In this document: piece after piece, positions 1-9,046 of the stretch
Numbering within the stretch: the first letter of the stretch is position 1
Layout of the letters: the number at the start of each line of letters is the position of its first letter
Assembly: GCA_026192395.1 (NCBI GenBank)
Contig: WACF01000001.1
Span: forward strand, 490,977-554,976
DNA: 64,000 nt
Direction of reading: 5' to 3'
Source of the DNA: Proteobacteria bacterium 005FR1
Lineage (GTDB): Bacteria; Pseudomonadota; Gammaproteobacteria; Pseudomonadales; Cellvibrionaceae
Notes under the pieces: model-generated
The model's database searches: none
Seen by the model: the letters and a program-made list of their open reading frames with translations, nothing else
What the model was told of the DNA's origin: nothing
Program-made: the position numbers and the translations under genes

Positions 1-656
1 TTGCCTTCAATCACAATGCGATGATGCCGCCCGGGCACAGTCGGATCCGCAGTGGCATAGCCTGCATCATCATCATAGAGGATGATCTGCCCTGACGAAG
101 TCTTCACGATTTTTGGATTGAATCGCTGGACATCGCTCTCCTGAAAACCGCAAAGCGCTTCCGCGCAATCCTGATACCGAGCCAGCAGGGTCAGGCAGAC
201 GAAGGTAGGCGGCATCATGATGATTTCACCGCAGCCTTGCGCCTGTAGTGCGGCCTTCGGCGTCAGCCAGGCGAAATCGACGATTTCACTACCATCCACC
301 ACCACGTCCACCGCTTCCTGGATATGTGCGACGAAGAACCAGGTGGCGAAACGGCGTTTCTGCCCTGCAGGGGTGGTCCAGTGGGCAAAGGCAGTCAGAT
401 GCTCGCGCCTCAAGGTTATGCCGGTTTCTTCCAAAGTCTCGCGAATCGCTGCATTCTGCGCAGCCAGGAATTCGGCGTCCTGATCGGCCGTATTGTGATT
501 CGGATAGTCCAGCGCGTCTACGCGCCCCCCGGGGAATACCCAGGCACCGCCGCCGGTAACGAGATTGTTGTTGCGGCGCACCAGAAGCGCCTCGATGCCA
601 TGCTGTGGCGAATCGCGCAGCAACATGACGGTAGATGATGGGCTGGGAACAGACAC
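1..656 (-). CDS. NUDIX hydrolase (3' end outside window)
   Basis: Predicted NUDIX pyrophosphohydrolase acting on a nucleoside diphosphate linked to another group. From the GTG at 656, residues 42-44 are the Pro-Gly-Gly turn and residues 72-79 read RETLEETG, the core of the NUDIX box. The spacing between them is longer than in a classical NUDIX box, as in NUDT19/CoA-pyrophosphatase-like members; the substrate is not readable. I chose GTG 656 because AGGAAA lies just upstream and the residues after it (VSVPSPSSTVMLL) form the usual first beta strand. ATG 626 would cut into that strand. The C-terminus runs off the left edge. Confidence 0.8.
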   Translation of the reverse strand, partial: MSVPSPSSTVMLLRDSPQHGIEALLVRRNNNLVTGGGAWVFPGGRVDALDYPNHNTADQDAEFLAAQNAAIRETLEETGITLRREHLTAFAHWTTPAGQKRRFATWFFVAHIQEAVDVVVDGSEIVDFAWLTPKAALQAQGCGEIIMMPPTFVCLTLLARYQDCAEALCGFQESDVQRFNPKIVKTSSGQIILYDDDAGYATADPTVPGRHHRIVIEG

Positions 657-772
657 GGCTTTCCTGCTACTGATGATTTATTGGAATAAGATTTCAACAA
701 AACATAGCCGCCGCCGGCGGCCATCTCTGGTATGAGACAGCGCCGGGGCGAAAAGATCGATAATAGCGAGAG

Positions 773-790
773 CCTCGACGGACGTCGAGG
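773..790 (-). terminator. Candidate terminator after the cysI-DUF934 pair
   Basis: Perfect 8-bp inverted repeat CCTCGACG-GA-CGTCGAGG, starting 13 bp beyond the DUF934 stop. On the minus strand it is followed by a mixed sequence with only short T runs, so intrinsic termination is plausible but not strong. Confidence 0.4.
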
Positions 791-803
791 TTAAAAGGGC
801 GGG

Positions 804-1310
804 TTAGCTGGTCAGGGCACGACGACGAAACAGAGGGAGAGGTTCATCCACTGCGCCCTGATAGTATTCAGAGAAATCCCCGAGGGATGCCAGCGCGGCT
901 TGCGGGTCATATTTCTCGTTGAGGCTGAAGGCATTAAATCCGCAGCGACGCAGATAGCAAAGCTGATCGCGCAGGAAGTTGCCAACTGCACGCAACTCAC
1001 CGCTGAATCCATGGCGTTCGCGCAGCAGACGGCCAGCGGAAAAGCCGCGACCATCGGTGAACACGGGGAAATTGACTGCAATCAGTGGCAGTTGCGCGAC
1101 ATCGTCGTGCAGCTGTGCGGTATCTTCCTCACCATTCAGCCAGACTCCGACTTTCGGCAGATGCTTGCTCAGCTCCGCTTTGTTCTCCAGCCACAGGGCG
1201 AGGGGAACGATCACTTTTCCAACCGGGAGTGCGTCTACGGTGCCGTGATCGGCGTCAACAAACTGCCAGTCGTCAGTGACAACGGCGCCGTCTTTAATCA
1301 GCTTTCGCAT
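804..1310 (-). CDS. DUF934 family protein, partner of sulfite reductase
   Basis: 168-residue protein of the DUF934 family, which typically sits directly downstream of the haemoprotein sulfite reductase in Pseudomonas and relatives. A role in sulfite reduction or reductase maturation is inferred from that linkage; no activity is known to me. The start is the ATG at 1310 (MRKLIKDG). It overlaps the 3' end of cysI by 17 bp, indicating translational coupling. The second half carries the family's Arg/Cys-rich stretch, with LCYLRRCGFNAF near the C-terminus. Any longer reading upstream lies inside cysI and is not needed. Confidence 0.85.
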   Translation of the reverse strand: MRKLIKDGAVVTDDWQFVDADHGTVDALPVGKVIVPLALWLENKAELSKHLPKVGVWLNGEEDTAQLHDDVAQLPLIAVNFPVFTDGRGFSAGRLLRERHGFSGELRAVGNFLRDQLCYLRRCGFNAFSLNEKYDPQAALASLGDFSEYYQGAVDEPLPLFRRRALTS

Positions 1311-2958
1311 ACACGCGCTCCTTGAAGGGATCGATACCGATACGTCGGTAGGTGTCGATGAACTGCTCGTCCGGATTGCGGCTCTGCACGTAGACGTCGA
1401 CAATCTTCTGCACCACGTCAGTTACTTCGTCGCGACCGAACGAAGGCCCCAGTACATTGCCGAGGGAGCTGTGCTCGCCGGCATTGCCGCCGAGTTGAAT
1501 CTGGTAAAACTCCTCGCCCTTTTTATCGACGCCGAGTACACCGATGTGACCAACGTGGTGGTGGCCACAGGCATTCATACAGCCGGAGATGTTCAGATCC
1601 AGGTCGCCCAGGTCGTAAAGGTAGTCGAGATCGTTGAAGTGGCGCTGAATGGCTTCGGCCACCGGAATGGACTTGGCGTTGGCCAGCGAACAATAGTCGC
1701 CGCCCGGGCAACAGATGATGTCCGTGAGGGTGCCGATGTTCGGGGTTGCGAAGCCGGCCGGCTTCAGCACTTTCCAAAGGTCGTAAAGGTCGGATTTGGC
1801 TACATCACCAAGCACGATGTTCTGTTCGTGCGTGGTGCGCACCTCACCAAAAGAATACTGATCCGCCAGATCGGCCAGCAGCTCCAGCTGTTTATCGGTG
1901 ATATCTCCGGGGGATACACCGGCAGGCTTCAGCGATAGTGTGACTGCTGCGTAGCCGGGCACTTTGTGAGGCTGCACGTTCCGATTCAGCCAGCGACTGA
2001 ATGCCAGCTCCTCGTCCGTGTGTTTCTGCAACGCGGCAGAGACCGCCGCGTCATCGATTTGGCGGTAGGGCGGGGCAGTGAAAAAGCTCTTCGCACGGTC
2101 GATTTCTTCACCGGTTAGCCGGGCAGGACTGTTCTTGATGTGCTGCCACTCTTCTTCCACTTTCTCGGCGAAGACTTCCGGACCCATGGCGCGCACCAGG
2201 ATTTTGATGCGGGCCTTGAACTTGTTATCGCGGCGGCCGAACTGGTTGTAGATCCGCAGGATCGCATCCAGATAGGTCAGCAGGTCTTCTTCCGGCAGAA
2301 ACTCCCGGATCACACTGCCGATCACCGGCGTACGGCCGAGTCCGCCCCCCACCAGAACCCGAAAACCGACGGTGCCCGCGTCATTCTTTACGATCTGCAG
2401 GCCGATATCGTGTACCTGTACCGCCGCCCGGTCGTCCAGCGAGGCGGTTACCGCAATCTTGAACTTGCGGGGCAGGAAAGCGAATTCCGGATGGAAAGTG
2501 GACCACTGGCGAATGATTTCGCAATAGGGTCGCGGATCGACGATCTCGTCCGGCGCGATGCCGGCAAACTGGTCCGTGGTGGTATTGCGAATGCAGTTGC
2601 CGCTGGTCTGGATGGCGTGCATCTGCACCGTCGCCAGCTCGGCCAGGATGTCCGGGACATCTTCCAGGCTGGGCCAGTTGAACTGAATATTCTGACGGGT
2701 GCTGACGTGGCAATAGCCCTTGTCGTAGTCCCGGGCAATGCTGGCAAGCTTGCGCAGCTGCACACTGGTGAGCATGCCATACGGGACGGCAATGCGTAGC
2801 ATGGGCGCCAGACGCTGAATATAGAGGCCGTTCTGCAAGCGCAGGGGCAGGAATTCTTCGTCGCTGATTTCGCCTTCCAGGTAACGGTCTACCTGGCCGC
2901 GAAACTGGGCAACCCGTTCAGACAGAATCTTGTGGTCGTGCTCGTCGTATACGTACAT
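1294..2958 (-). CDS. cysI: Sulfite reductase haemoprotein (CysI/NirA family)
   Basis: Assimilatory sulfite reductase, reducing sulfite to sulfide with six electrons using siroheme and a [4Fe-4S] cluster; cytoplasmic. 554 residues, the length of the Pseudomonas-type enzyme. The cluster cysteines are visible as CCPGGDYC and, further on, SGCMNACGHHH; the N-terminal half has the conserved STRQNIQF substrate-binding stretch. The start is the ATG at 2958 (MYVYDEHD). In-frame sequence upstream has no family similarity. The DUF934 gene overlaps its end, so the two form an operon. No flavoprotein subunit (CysJ) is nearby, so the electron donor (ferredoxin or another reductase) is probably encoded elsewhere. 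Confidence 0.93.
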   Translation of the reverse strand: MYVYDEHDHKILSERVAQFRGQVDRYLEGEISDEEFLPLRLQNGLYIQRLAPMLRIAVPYGMLTSVQLRKLASIARDYDKGYCHVSTRQNIQFNWPSLEDVPDILAELATVQMHAIQTSGNCIRNTTTDQFAGIAPDEIVDPRPYCEIIRQWSTFHPEFAFLPRKFKIAVTASLDDRAAVQVHDIGLQIVKNDAGTVGFRVLVGGGLGRTPVIGSVIREFLPEEDLLTYLDAILRIYNQFGRRDNKFKARIKILVRAMGPEVFAEKVEEEWQHIKNSPARLTGEEIDRAKSFFTAPPYRQIDDAAVSAALQKHTDEELAFSRWLNRNVQPHKVPGYAAVTLSLKPAGVSPGDITDKQLELLADLADQYSFGEVRTTHEQNIVLGDVAKSDLYDLWKVLKPAGFATPNIGTLTDIICCPGGDYCSLANAKSIPVAEAIQRHFNDLDYLYDLGDLDLNISGCMNACGHHHVGHIGVLGVDKKGEEFYQIQLGGNAGEHSSLGNVLGPSFGRDEVTDVVQKIVDVYVQSRNPDEQFIDTYRRIGIDPFKERVYAKAD

Positions 2959-3332
2959 CGATGTGCAGGTTTTCCATCGTTTTGAAAGCTGGGGTCGATC
3001 GGCCGGAATCCGCAGAGACCGGCCAAAAATAGCCGCGAAGGATACACCAAAGGGCCATAATCCCGCGAGAAGCACCCGGGTTCTCCACCATGATGGCCCT
3101 CCGAACGAAATAAGCGCCTCTCGGGTTCATCGGGCAGCGTAAGCTAGCACCGAAGGTTTAGCGTGTAAAATGATTAAGGGCTATCAGCTAATAGCAAAGA
3201 TTCATAATAATTTGGCACCCACAATATCCCGCCGGGCGGAAAATCAGTACAATGCTGCCTCTTTGCAGGCCCCCGGATGCTCCAGGCGGCTTCCTGTTTT
3301 TACTGTTTCGAATGTTTAAAGGAGAAGTAGCC
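2959..3332. other. Divergent intergenic region between cysI and a small membrane protein gene
   Basis: 374 bp without a convincing coding region. It must hold the cysI promoter (minus strand) and the promoter of the small gene at 3333 (plus strand). The plus-strand side is AT-richer around 3160-3215. I found no clear -35/-10 pair or CysB-type site by eye. Confidence 0.5.
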
Positions 3333-3452
3333 ATGACCGACGATACTCCGCACGATCAGAACGGCGATCGATGGGTGGATGCCATCGCTGCCGTGGTTCT
3401 GATTGCCATCGTGGTAACGACCTTCGCTTACTGGGTTTCCAACCAGCAGTAA
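3333..3452 (+). CDS. 39-residue single-pass membrane protein
   Basis: Short gene with a strong ribosome binding site (AAAGGAGAAG, 5-7 nt before ATG 3333). The N-terminus is polar and acidic (MTDDTPHDQNGDRW), followed by one hydrophobic helix (AIAAVVLIAIVVTTFAYWV) and a four-residue polar tail. This predicts one membrane segment with the acidic end probably cytoplasmic. I do not recognise a family. The strong RBS and clean membrane-protein composition argue that it is expressed. An in-frame extension upstream lacks an RBS and is not used. Confidence 0.65.
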   Translation: MTDDTPHDQNGDRWVDAIAAVVLIAIVVTTFAYWVSNQQ

Positions 3453-3576
3453 CACGTTCGGGGTCTCCCGACGATTGCAGCCGGAGTTTCAGACCTCCGG
3501 CTGATGCTCTTCCTCCCTTTCCGCTCGCCTCCCTGCGTTCCCGCGAATCCGCAAGCTCGGCTTTATGATCTGACGC

Positions 3577-3605
3577 TTGACAGTTATTGATCAGGCAAAT
3601 ACTTT
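3577..3605 (+). promoter_or_regulatory. Sigma-70-type promoter for the MarR gene
   Basis: A perfect -35 hexamer TTGACA (3577-3582), a 17-bp spacer and a weak -10 TACTTT (3600-3605). An alternative -10, AATACT at 3598, has 15-bp spacing. Transcription would start near 3612, leaving a leader of about 34 nt before ATG 3646. This is also why the in-frame TTG at 3577 is not taken as the protein start. Confidence 0.5.
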
Positions 3606-3645
3606 GGCGCCATTCCGCACTCACCTTCCCATGGAGCAGGGCGCC

Positions 3646-4116
3646 ATGCGATCCAACAACGAGAGCACTGAGTTTCTTCTTCACAACAGCTACACCTTCT
3701 GGATCTCCCGTCTCGCGGCGCTGATGCAGGAGGAGTTCAACCGTCGGCTGGAGAGCGAAGATGTGACCTGGCCTCAGTGGATGGTGCTCAATGTGCTTGC
3801 ACAGCAAATCGCCACTACGCCCGCCACCATCGCCGACAACATCGGCGTCGACCGTTCCGCCGTGACCCGCCTGCTGGACCGGCTCGAAAAGAAGAGCCTG
3901 ATCGTGCGTGAGCACGACAAGCTGGACCGCCGCTCGGTCAACATCCACCTGACCGATCATGGCCGCCAACTCATGGGCCGCCTCAACGAGCTGGCACGGG
4001 AGCACCAGGAGCACTTCCTGGCAAGTCTGCACGCGACCGAACACCGGAGTTTCAAGGGAAACATTCAGAAGCTGTTGCGCCTGGCGGGGGTGGACAGCAT
4101 TCGGCTGTGGAAGTAG
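3646..4116 (+). CDS. MarR family transcriptional regulator
   Basis: 156-residue dimeric winged-helix regulator of the MarR/SlyA type. The DNA-binding core runs from TWPQWMVLNVLAQ through TPATIADNIGVDRSAVTRLLDRLEKK to the wing LIVREHDKLDRRSVNIHLTD, an unmistakable MarR arrangement; the flanking helices form the dimerisation domain. I prefer ATG 3646 because GGAGCAGGG lies upstream; ATG 3631 would add five residues. The target and ligand cannot be read. The gene stands alone, so autoregulation of the promoter just upstream is the most likely local role. Confidence 0.88.
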   Translation: MRSNNESTEFLLHNSYTFWISRLAALMQEEFNRRLESEDVTWPQWMVLNVLAQQIATTPATIADNIGVDRSAVTRLLDRLEKKSLIVREHDKLDRRSVNIHLTDHGRQLMGRLNELAREHQEHFLASLHATEHRSFKGNIQKLLRLAGVDSIRLWK

Positions 4117-4211
4117 GAGCTAGCGCTGGAAGGGATGCCCCGCGTCGACGAGGGAAACGGAGCTTTTGATTGGCGGCTCAGCGATTTTTACTGAAAAAAT
4201 TGATCGAGCAA

Positions 4212-4433
4212 TCAGTCAGCACCCGCGGCACTCAGGACGATTTTGACGATGCCGACGACCGTAAAAATGAAGACGATCGTGAAAATCAGGCCCGCCACCA
4301 GATAAGGAGCGATGCTGCGCTGATTCGCGTCGCGTTCGTAGACTTTGCTGCTTTGAACCCCGAAGGCGGCGCCAAGGGTGCTCACCACGACCTGCCAAAA
4401 GGTCGGTTTCTGTTCGCTCATATGTTCACTCAT
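4212..4433 (-). CDS. DUF2970 family small membrane protein
   Basis: 73-residue protein with the DUF2970 pattern: PTFWQVVVSTLGAAFGVQSSKVYERD followed by a C-terminal hydrophobic helix (LVAGLIFTIVFIFTVVGIV). One transmembrane segment; function unknown in the family. The start is the ATG at 4433 with AGAGGT upstream; a second ATG four codons in is possible. It lies 80 bp upstream of the M13 peptidase stop-to-start gap on the same strand orientation, but no operon is obvious. Confidence 0.8.
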   Translation of the reverse strand: MSEHMSEQKPTFWQVVVSTLGAAFGVQSSKVYERDANQRSIAPYLVAGLIFTIVFIFTVVGIVKIVLSAAGAD

Positions 4434-4513
4434 GATTACCTCTATATTGCTTCCTGAGCTGATGCTGACCGCGGCTGCTGTCGCGGAAGGCTCCGCGACA
4501 GCAGCCCTGGCGG

Positions 4514-6577
4514 TTACCAGATCTTGACGCGCTCTTGCGGAGGCAGATACATCCAGTCACCGGACTCGACGCCGAATGCCTCATAGAAGGTGGGCATGTT
4601 ACGCAGAACGCCGTTGACCCGGAAGCGGGGCGGGGCGTGCGGATCGGTCATGATGCGTCGACGCAGTTCCTCATCCCGGTACTTGTTGGCCCAGACCTGG
4701 CCCCAGCCCAGGAAGAAGCGCTGGTCGCCGGTAAAGCCGTCCAGCACCGGTGCTTCCTCGCCATCGAGAGAGAGCTGGTAAGCCTTGTGGGCGACGGTCA
4801 GGCCACCCAGGTCACCGATGTTTTCGCCCTGGGTCAGTTCCCCGTTCAGGTGCAATCCATCGAGGACAGTATAGCCGTTGTATTGCTCCACCAGCTGCTT
4901 GGTGCGGCGTTCGAACTCGCTCAGATCCTGCTCCGTCCACCAGTTTTGCAGTAGGCCGTCACCGTCGGATTTGGCGCCCTGATCGTCGAAGCCATGGCCC
5001 ATTTCATGGCCGATGACCGCGCCGATAGCACCATAGTTAATCGCATCGTCCGCTTCAGTGTTGAAGAAAGGAGGCTGCAGAATCGCGGCGGGAAACACGA
5101 TCTCGTTCATGCCCGGGTTGTAATAGGCGTTGACCGTCTGCGGCGTCATGAACCACTCGTCGCGGTCAACCGGTTTGCCCAGCTTGTTCACTTCGCGTGC
5201 ATACTCGTACTCACTGGCGCGCTGGTAGTTGCCGAACAGATCGTCGGCCTTGATGCTCAGCGAGCTGTAGTCACGCCATTTGTCGGGATAGCCGATCTTG
5301 GGGCGGAATTTCTCCAGCTTGTCGATGGCCTTCTTCTTGGTTTCTTCCGTCATCCATTCGAGGCCGAGGATGCTCTCGCGATAGGCTTCGCGGAGGTTTT
5401 CCACCAGCTCTACCATTCGCTCTTTGGCGGCTGGGGAGAAGTGCTTCTCGACGTACAGCTTGCCGACCGGATCGCCGAGCATGCCATTGAGGAGGTTGAC
5501 CGCGCGCTTCCAGCGTTCTTCCTGAGCCTGCACGCCGCTTAGCTTGGTGCCGTAGAAGTTGAAGTTTTCTTCATCCAGCGCCTTGGGCAGCAGGGAGGCA
5601 TAATTAGAGATGGTGTGCCAGGTGAGATAGTCCTGCCACTGGGCGATGGAGAATTCATTCAGCAGCGAATCCAGATCCCGGAAATAATCGGGCGTGGCGA
5701 CGATCACCTGTCCGGCCTTGTCCAATCCGCCAGCCTTGATGTACTCGTCCCAGGACCAGGTCTTGTTCTGGTTGGCCAAATCCGTGACCGCGAATTTGTT
5801 GTAGGTCTTTTCGCGATCGCGCAGCTGGGCGCGCGGCCAATGCCGCTGGGCAATGGCGTTTTCGATGGCCATTACCGTATCGGCCGCCTGTTTGCCGTTT
5901 TTCTGCCCGGCCAGTTCGAACATGGTGGCGATGTGCTGGCGATAGTCCTCTCGCAGTTGCTTGCTGCGCTCATCATCTTTCAGGTAGTAATCGCGGTCGG
6001 GCAGGCCGAGACCGGAATGAGAGAAGTAGGGGATGTATTCATCCGGCTTCTTCTCGTCGTTGTCGATGTAGAAGCTGAGCGGGGTCGTAATGCCTTTACG
6101 GTTGGCCTCGGCGAAAAGACGACTCAGATCCTGGTGGTTTTCGACGGCGTCGATTTCCGCCAGCAGCGGCTTAAGGGGCTCCGTGCCGCGGGCTTCGATG
6201 GCTTGGGTGTCCATGAAGCTGCGGTAGAAATCGCCGATTTGCTGGGCTTCGCTGCCTTGCTTTGCATTCTCGCTCTCGGCGGCGGCCAGTACGATCGCTT
6301 TCACGTCTTCACTGGCTTTGTCGCCAAGGATGGTGAAGGCGCCGTAGCGGGCCTTGTCGGCCGGGATTTCGGTGTTTTTCAGCCAGGTGCCATTCGCATA
6401 GCGGAAGAAGTTTTCCGCCGGGTCGATGCTGGTGTCCATGTAGTCCAGGCGGACGCCGGAGCTCTTTTCCGCGTTTTCCGGCGCGATGGTGCTGACCGCA
6501 GCCATGTGTTGTCCAGACTGGTCACAGGCAGTCAGGCCGAGCAGTGTGCCGACAATAAGAAGAGGGGCTAAGCGCAT
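4514..6577 (-). CDS. M13 family zinc metallopeptidase, lipoprotein (PepO-like)
   Basis: 687-residue neprilysin/PepO-type endopeptidase. A lipoprotein signal with lipobox LTAC (Cys18) anchors it to the envelope. The zinc site is visible as GHEMGHGFDDQGAK (HExxH) and the downstream glutamate motif GENIGDLGGL. NAYYNP, the substrate-backbone-binding motif, lies before it, and the protein ends at VKIW, the conserved terminal CxxW-like Trp. The large helical N-terminal peptidase_M13_N domain is present, so the protein is full length. The likely role is degradation of short peptides in the periplasm. The start ATG 6577 is preceded by GGAGGT-type sequence. Confidence 0.93.
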   Translation of the reverse strand: MRLAPLLIVGTLLGLTACDQSGQHMAAVSTIAPENAEKSSGVRLDYMDTSIDPAENFFRYANGTWLKNTEIPADKARYGAFTILGDKASEDVKAIVLAAAESENAKQGSEAQQIGDFYRSFMDTQAIEARGTEPLKPLLAEIDAVENHQDLSRLFAEANRKGITTPLSFYIDNDEKKPDEYIPYFSHSGLGLPDRDYYLKDDERSKQLREDYRQHIATMFELAGQKNGKQAADTVMAIENAIAQRHWPRAQLRDREKTYNKFAVTDLANQNKTWSWDEYIKAGGLDKAGQVIVATPDYFRDLDSLLNEFSIAQWQDYLTWHTISNYASLLPKALDEENFNFYGTKLSGVQAQEERWKRAVNLLNGMLGDPVGKLYVEKHFSPAAKERMVELVENLREAYRESILGLEWMTEETKKKAIDKLEKFRPKIGYPDKWRDYSSLSIKADDLFGNYQRASEYEYAREVNKLGKPVDRDEWFMTPQTVNAYYNPGMNEIVFPAAILQPPFFNTEADDAINYGAIGAVIGHEMGHGFDDQGAKSDGDGLLQNWWTEQDLSEFERRTKQLVEQYNGYTVLDGLHLNGELTQGENIGDLGGLTVAHKAYQLSLDGEEAPVLDGFTGDQRFFLGWGQVWANKYRDEELRRRIMTDPHAPPRFRVNGVLRNMPTFYEAFGVESGDWMYLPPQERVKIW

Positions 6578-6743
6578 TGCTTACCTCCGTTATAGTTTGC
6601 TGGGGAAGCGAGGGGCTGATGAGGGTTCATGGGGCGGAAGGCCTCGCGTTGGAGAGATAGGACCGGATCGCGGCAGATTAGTTGCCGGACACGCAGTCGA
6701 ACCGCCCTGAACTTCATCTCCTAACTCACTGATTCTTAAAGCA

Positions 6744-6766
6744 AAACGGCGCCTGAGGCGCCGTTT
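6744..6766 (-). terminator. Intrinsic terminator after ETF-QO
   Basis: Perfect 10-bp arms AAACGGCGCC-TGA-GGCGCCGTTT, beginning 11 bp after the ETF-QO stop. On the minus strand the stem is followed by TTTTGCTTT. Confidence 0.85.
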
Positions 6767-6776
6767 GTAAATCCAT

Positions 6777-8417
6777 TTACATGTTGGGGTAGTTGGGGCC
6801 ACCGCCACCTTCCGGAGCAACCCAGGTGATGTTCTGGAAGGGGTCCTTGATATCGCAAGTCTTGCAGTGTACACAGTTCTGCGCGTTGATCTGGAAGCGC
6901 TTGGAGCCATCGTCTTCCTCGACCACCTCGTAAACACCCGCCGGGCAGTAACGCTGGGCCGGCTCGTCGTAGAGCGGCAGATTCTTCTCGATCGGGATGC
7001 TCGGATCCTTCAGCTTCAGGTGAACCGGCTGATGTTCCTCGTGGTTGGTGTTGGAGATGAACACCGAGGAGAGCTTGTCGAAGCTGAGCTTGCCGTCGGG
7101 CTTGGGATAATGAATCCGCTCGCACTCGGCCGCTTTCTTCAGCATCTCGTGATCGGGTTTGGGATCGTTGAAGGTCCAGGGCACCGCACCGTTGAGGATG
7201 TTGATGTCCACAAAGCTGTAGGCGCTGCCCACCAGATTGCCCCACTTGTGCTGAGCCGGTCCGAAGTTGCGCTGCTGGTGCAGTTCCTTGCGAATCCAGC
7301 TGTTGTCGAAGGCTTCTTTATATTCACCTGGCTCGTCATTGTGACGACCGTCGGCAATGGCTTTCGCCACCACTTCCGCGGCAATCATGCCGGACTTCAT
7401 GGCGGTATGAGAGCCCTTGATCTTGGCGAAGTTGAGTGTCCCTGCGTCATCACCCAGGAGAATACCGCCGGGCATGGTCATCTTCGGCAGCGACTGCAGC
7501 CCGCCTTTGACCAGCGCGCGCGCGCCATAGGAGATTCGCTCGCCACCTTCCAGGTACTTCTTGATCACCGGGTGGTGTTTAAAGCGCTGAAATTCGTCGA
7601 AGGGGCTCATGTAGGGATTGCTGTAAGCCAGATCGGTGATCAGGCCAACCACCACCTGATTGTCTTCCAGGTGATAAAGGAAGGTGCCGCCCGGCGTATT
7701 GCTTTCAGTCAGCGGCCAGCCGGTGGTGTGAATGACCAGGCCTTTCTTGTAATGAGTGTCCGGCACTTTCCACAGCTCTTTCAGGCCAATGCCATAGTGC
7801 TGTGGGTCCTTGCCTTCGTTCAGCTTGTATTTTTCGATCAGCTGCTTGCCGAGATGACCGCGGCAGCCTTCGCCGAACAGGGTGTACTTGGCGTGCAGCT
7901 CCATGCCGGGCATGTAGCTGTCTTTGTGCTCACCATTCGGGCCTACACCCATATCGCCAGTGGCAATGCCTTTGATGCTGCCATCTTCATTGAACAGCAC
8001 TTCAGCGGCTGCAAAGCCGGGGAAAATCTCAACGCCCAGTGCTTCGGCCTGCTCACCCAGCCAGCGGCAGACGTTGCCGAGACTCACCACGTAGTTGCCG
8101 TGGTTGTGCATCGTTTTGGGTGCGAAGAGGTTGGGCACCTTGATCGCGCCGGTTTCGCTGGTGAAGTAGTAAATCTGATCTTCCACCACGGGCGCTTTCA
8201 GTGGTGCGCCTTTTTCTTCCCAGTCGGGAAACAGTTCGTTCAGTGCGGTGGGTTCCAGTACGGCGCCAGAAAGAATATGGGCGCCCACTTCCGAGCCTTT
8301 TTCCACCACACAGACACTGAGGTCTTCGTTCAACTGACGGAGTCGACAGGCCGCTGCCAGACCGGAAGGACCGGCGCCAACGATGACCACGTCGTATTCC
8401 ATGCTTTCACGTTCCAC
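6777..8417 (-). CDS. etfD: Electron transfer flavoprotein-ubiquinone oxidoreductase
   Basis: Inner-membrane-associated FAD/[4Fe-4S] enzyme passing electrons from reduced ETF to ubiquinone. It has an N-terminal Rossmann motif (VVIVGAGPSGLAAACRL) and a C-terminal cluster domain with CPAGVYEV and CVHCKTCDIKDP, ending in the family tail WVAPEGGGGPNYPNM. 546 residues from GTG 8417. That start has AGAGGAG seven nt upstream and gives MERESMEYD, the N-terminus I remember for Pseudomonas orthologues; ATG 8402 lacks an RBS. It is transcribed divergently from etfBA, its redox partner. Confidence 0.95.
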   Translation of the reverse strand: MERESMEYDVVIVGAGPSGLAAACRLRQLNEDLSVCVVEKGSEVGAHILSGAVLEPTALNELFPDWEEKGAPLKAPVVEDQIYYFTSETGAIKVPNLFAPKTMHNHGNYVVSLGNVCRWLGEQAEALGVEIFPGFAAAEVLFNEDGSIKGIATGDMGVGPNGEHKDSYMPGMELHAKYTLFGEGCRGHLGKQLIEKYKLNEGKDPQHYGIGLKELWKVPDTHYKKGLVIHTTGWPLTESNTPGGTFLYHLEDNQVVVGLITDLAYSNPYMSPFDEFQRFKHHPVIKKYLEGGERISYGARALVKGGLQSLPKMTMPGGILLGDDAGTLNFAKIKGSHTAMKSGMIAAEVVAKAIADGRHNDEPGEYKEAFDNSWIRKELHQQRNFGPAQHKWGNLVGSAYSFVDINILNGAVPWTFNDPKPDHEMLKKAAECERIHYPKPDGKLSFDKLSSVFISNTNHEEHQPVHLKLKDPSIPIEKNLPLYDEPAQRYCPAGVYEVVEEDDGSKRFQINAQNCVHCKTCDIKDPFQNITWVAPEGGGGPNYPNM

Positions 8418-9046
8418 AAGTATGCTCCTCTTGTCTTCTCTACATATGGGGTGTGCATCGTCAGACGGGCTGGCCGTCGGTGGGTGGAAATGCACTGCTG
8501 AGGAGGTCGGGCGGAGGCGATGCGCAGGTACCTGCACGCGGTCAGCGCGCCATCCGTGACCAAACTACGGCGCGCATTATACGGAAGAGCGGAGCGAGAG
8601 GACAGAACCACGTGCCAGGGCGCCTGCGGAGAAGGCGCGGCAGAGCGCTAAAGTATTGATTTTGAGAGTTGAAACCGTCACCATATGCGCCGCTCGCGAG
8701 GCGCCCCCACCGCGTAGAGGGCGACTCGACGGTTCCAATTGTCCCTTGCAACACTGTCCGTTGCAGAGCGGTCAAATGCAGTTGTCCGGCGTAGCGCGAG
8801 CAGCAAGACAGGTAAAGACAGCTCAAAGTGGATTTGCAACAGCTGAATCGGCTTCTTGTCTTCATTCCTGATCTTGGAGAACCCTTGATCTCAGTCAGGG
8901 TTTGCAACCAGGGGATCTTGGACCAACACGGCCCCGCGCCGGCTGGGTAACGCAGGAAGGCTGCCAGACACTGTCGTCAGGCGACCTGCGAGTGAGAATT
9001 CTCCGCCTCCGATTTCCTTCCAATCGTTAAACTGAATGGGTCATCC
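8418..9046. other. 629-bp divergent intergenic region, ETF-QO / etfBA
   Basis: No coding region with database-like features is visible. It must contain the promoters for both electron-transfer transcripts. One inverted repeat stands out: AACCCT near 8881 and AGGGTT near 8898, separated by 11 nt. I found no clear PsrA/FadR-type palindrome by eye. The length is generous for two promoters and leaves room for a small RNA or long leaders. Confidence 0.45.

Noticed and set aside
6867-8501. 544-codon open frame on the plus strand
   Set aside because: Antisense of the ETF-QO gene, whose motifs are unambiguous.
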